Source: Thermoguttaceae bacterium
GTDB lineage: Bacteria > Planctomycetota > Planctomycetia > Pirellulales > Thermoguttaceae
Assembly (NCBI GenBank): GCA_028695965.1
Contig: JAQVHZ010000022.1
Coordinates: 1-34,527, forward strand
Direction: 5' to 3'
Length of the DNA stretch: 34,527 nt
In this document: positions 33,901 to 34,527 of the stretch, in pieces
Numbering within the stretch: the first letter of the stretch is position 1
Layout of the letters: every line of letters starts with the position of its first letter
Translations under genes and position numbers: made by a program
Notes under the pieces: generated by a model
The model's input: the letters and a program-made list of their open reading frames with translations, nothing else
Database searches by the model: none
What the model was told of the DNA's origin: nothing

Positions 33901-34527
<627 letters not shown>

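Overview
The window looks like chromosomal DNA of a planctomycete (Planctomycetota, probably a Pirellulales-type lineage). Evidence: a DUF1559 pseudopilin with the typical N-terminus (FTLVELLVVIAIIG then LLPAVQAAREAARR), a secreted protein resembling the planctomycete-restricted TIGR03009 family, a Hanks-type Ser/Thr kinase with a membrane anchor, and several secreted carbohydrate-active or hydrolase-like proteins. By eye the GC content is moderate (not computed). I see no phage genes, transposase, integrase, rRNA or CRISPR array. Nothing suggests recent transfer.

Left part (1-7.5 kb). On the minus strand are a GH78 alpha-L-rhamnosidase cut by the left edge, a DUF58 protein, ribosomal proteins L20 and L35 (separated by a long structured leader and without infC), a hemolysin III/PAQR-like membrane protein, a secreted BD-FAE-type esterase and tRNA-Ser(GGA). 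A TIGR03009-like secreted protein follows on the plus strand and ends at a perfect 18-bp bidirectional terminator.

Middle (7.5-25 kb). Metabolic genes: a phenylacetate-CoA ligase-like enzyme, ferrochelatase with an unusual Cys-rich C-terminus, glyA, a secreted DUF4091 protein, and the biotin genes bioD-bioA preceded by a well-matched BirA operator. Then come rnhA with an inositol-monophosphatase-like gene, a membrane Ser/Thr kinase, two tandemly duplicated exported metallo-beta-lactamase-fold proteins, and a lemA/M48-protease pair.

Right part (25-34.5 kb). Divergent from lemA is a promoter, a terminator-like hairpin and a clear cobalamin riboswitch. The only gene in position to be controlled by it is the DUF1559 pseudopilin, which is an unexpected pairing and the most interesting observation here. 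Next are a secreted EF-hand protein built from three near-identical repeats plus a Gly/Met-rich tail, a cluster of three hairpins, a NifS-type cysteine desulfurase, a large COG3014-like lipoprotein, a cytochrome bd-type oxidase subunit I fused through a long low-complexity linker to a C-terminal cytochrome c domain, and the C-terminal part of an alpha-oxoamine synthase (BioF/KBL-type) cut by the right edge.

Functional themes are cofactors (heme, biotin, B12 sensing, Fe-S sulfur supply), envelope and export functions, and polysaccharide breakdown. Many preferred starts below lie downstream of the longest reading frame because an internal ATG has the better ribosome binding site or opens a signal peptide.
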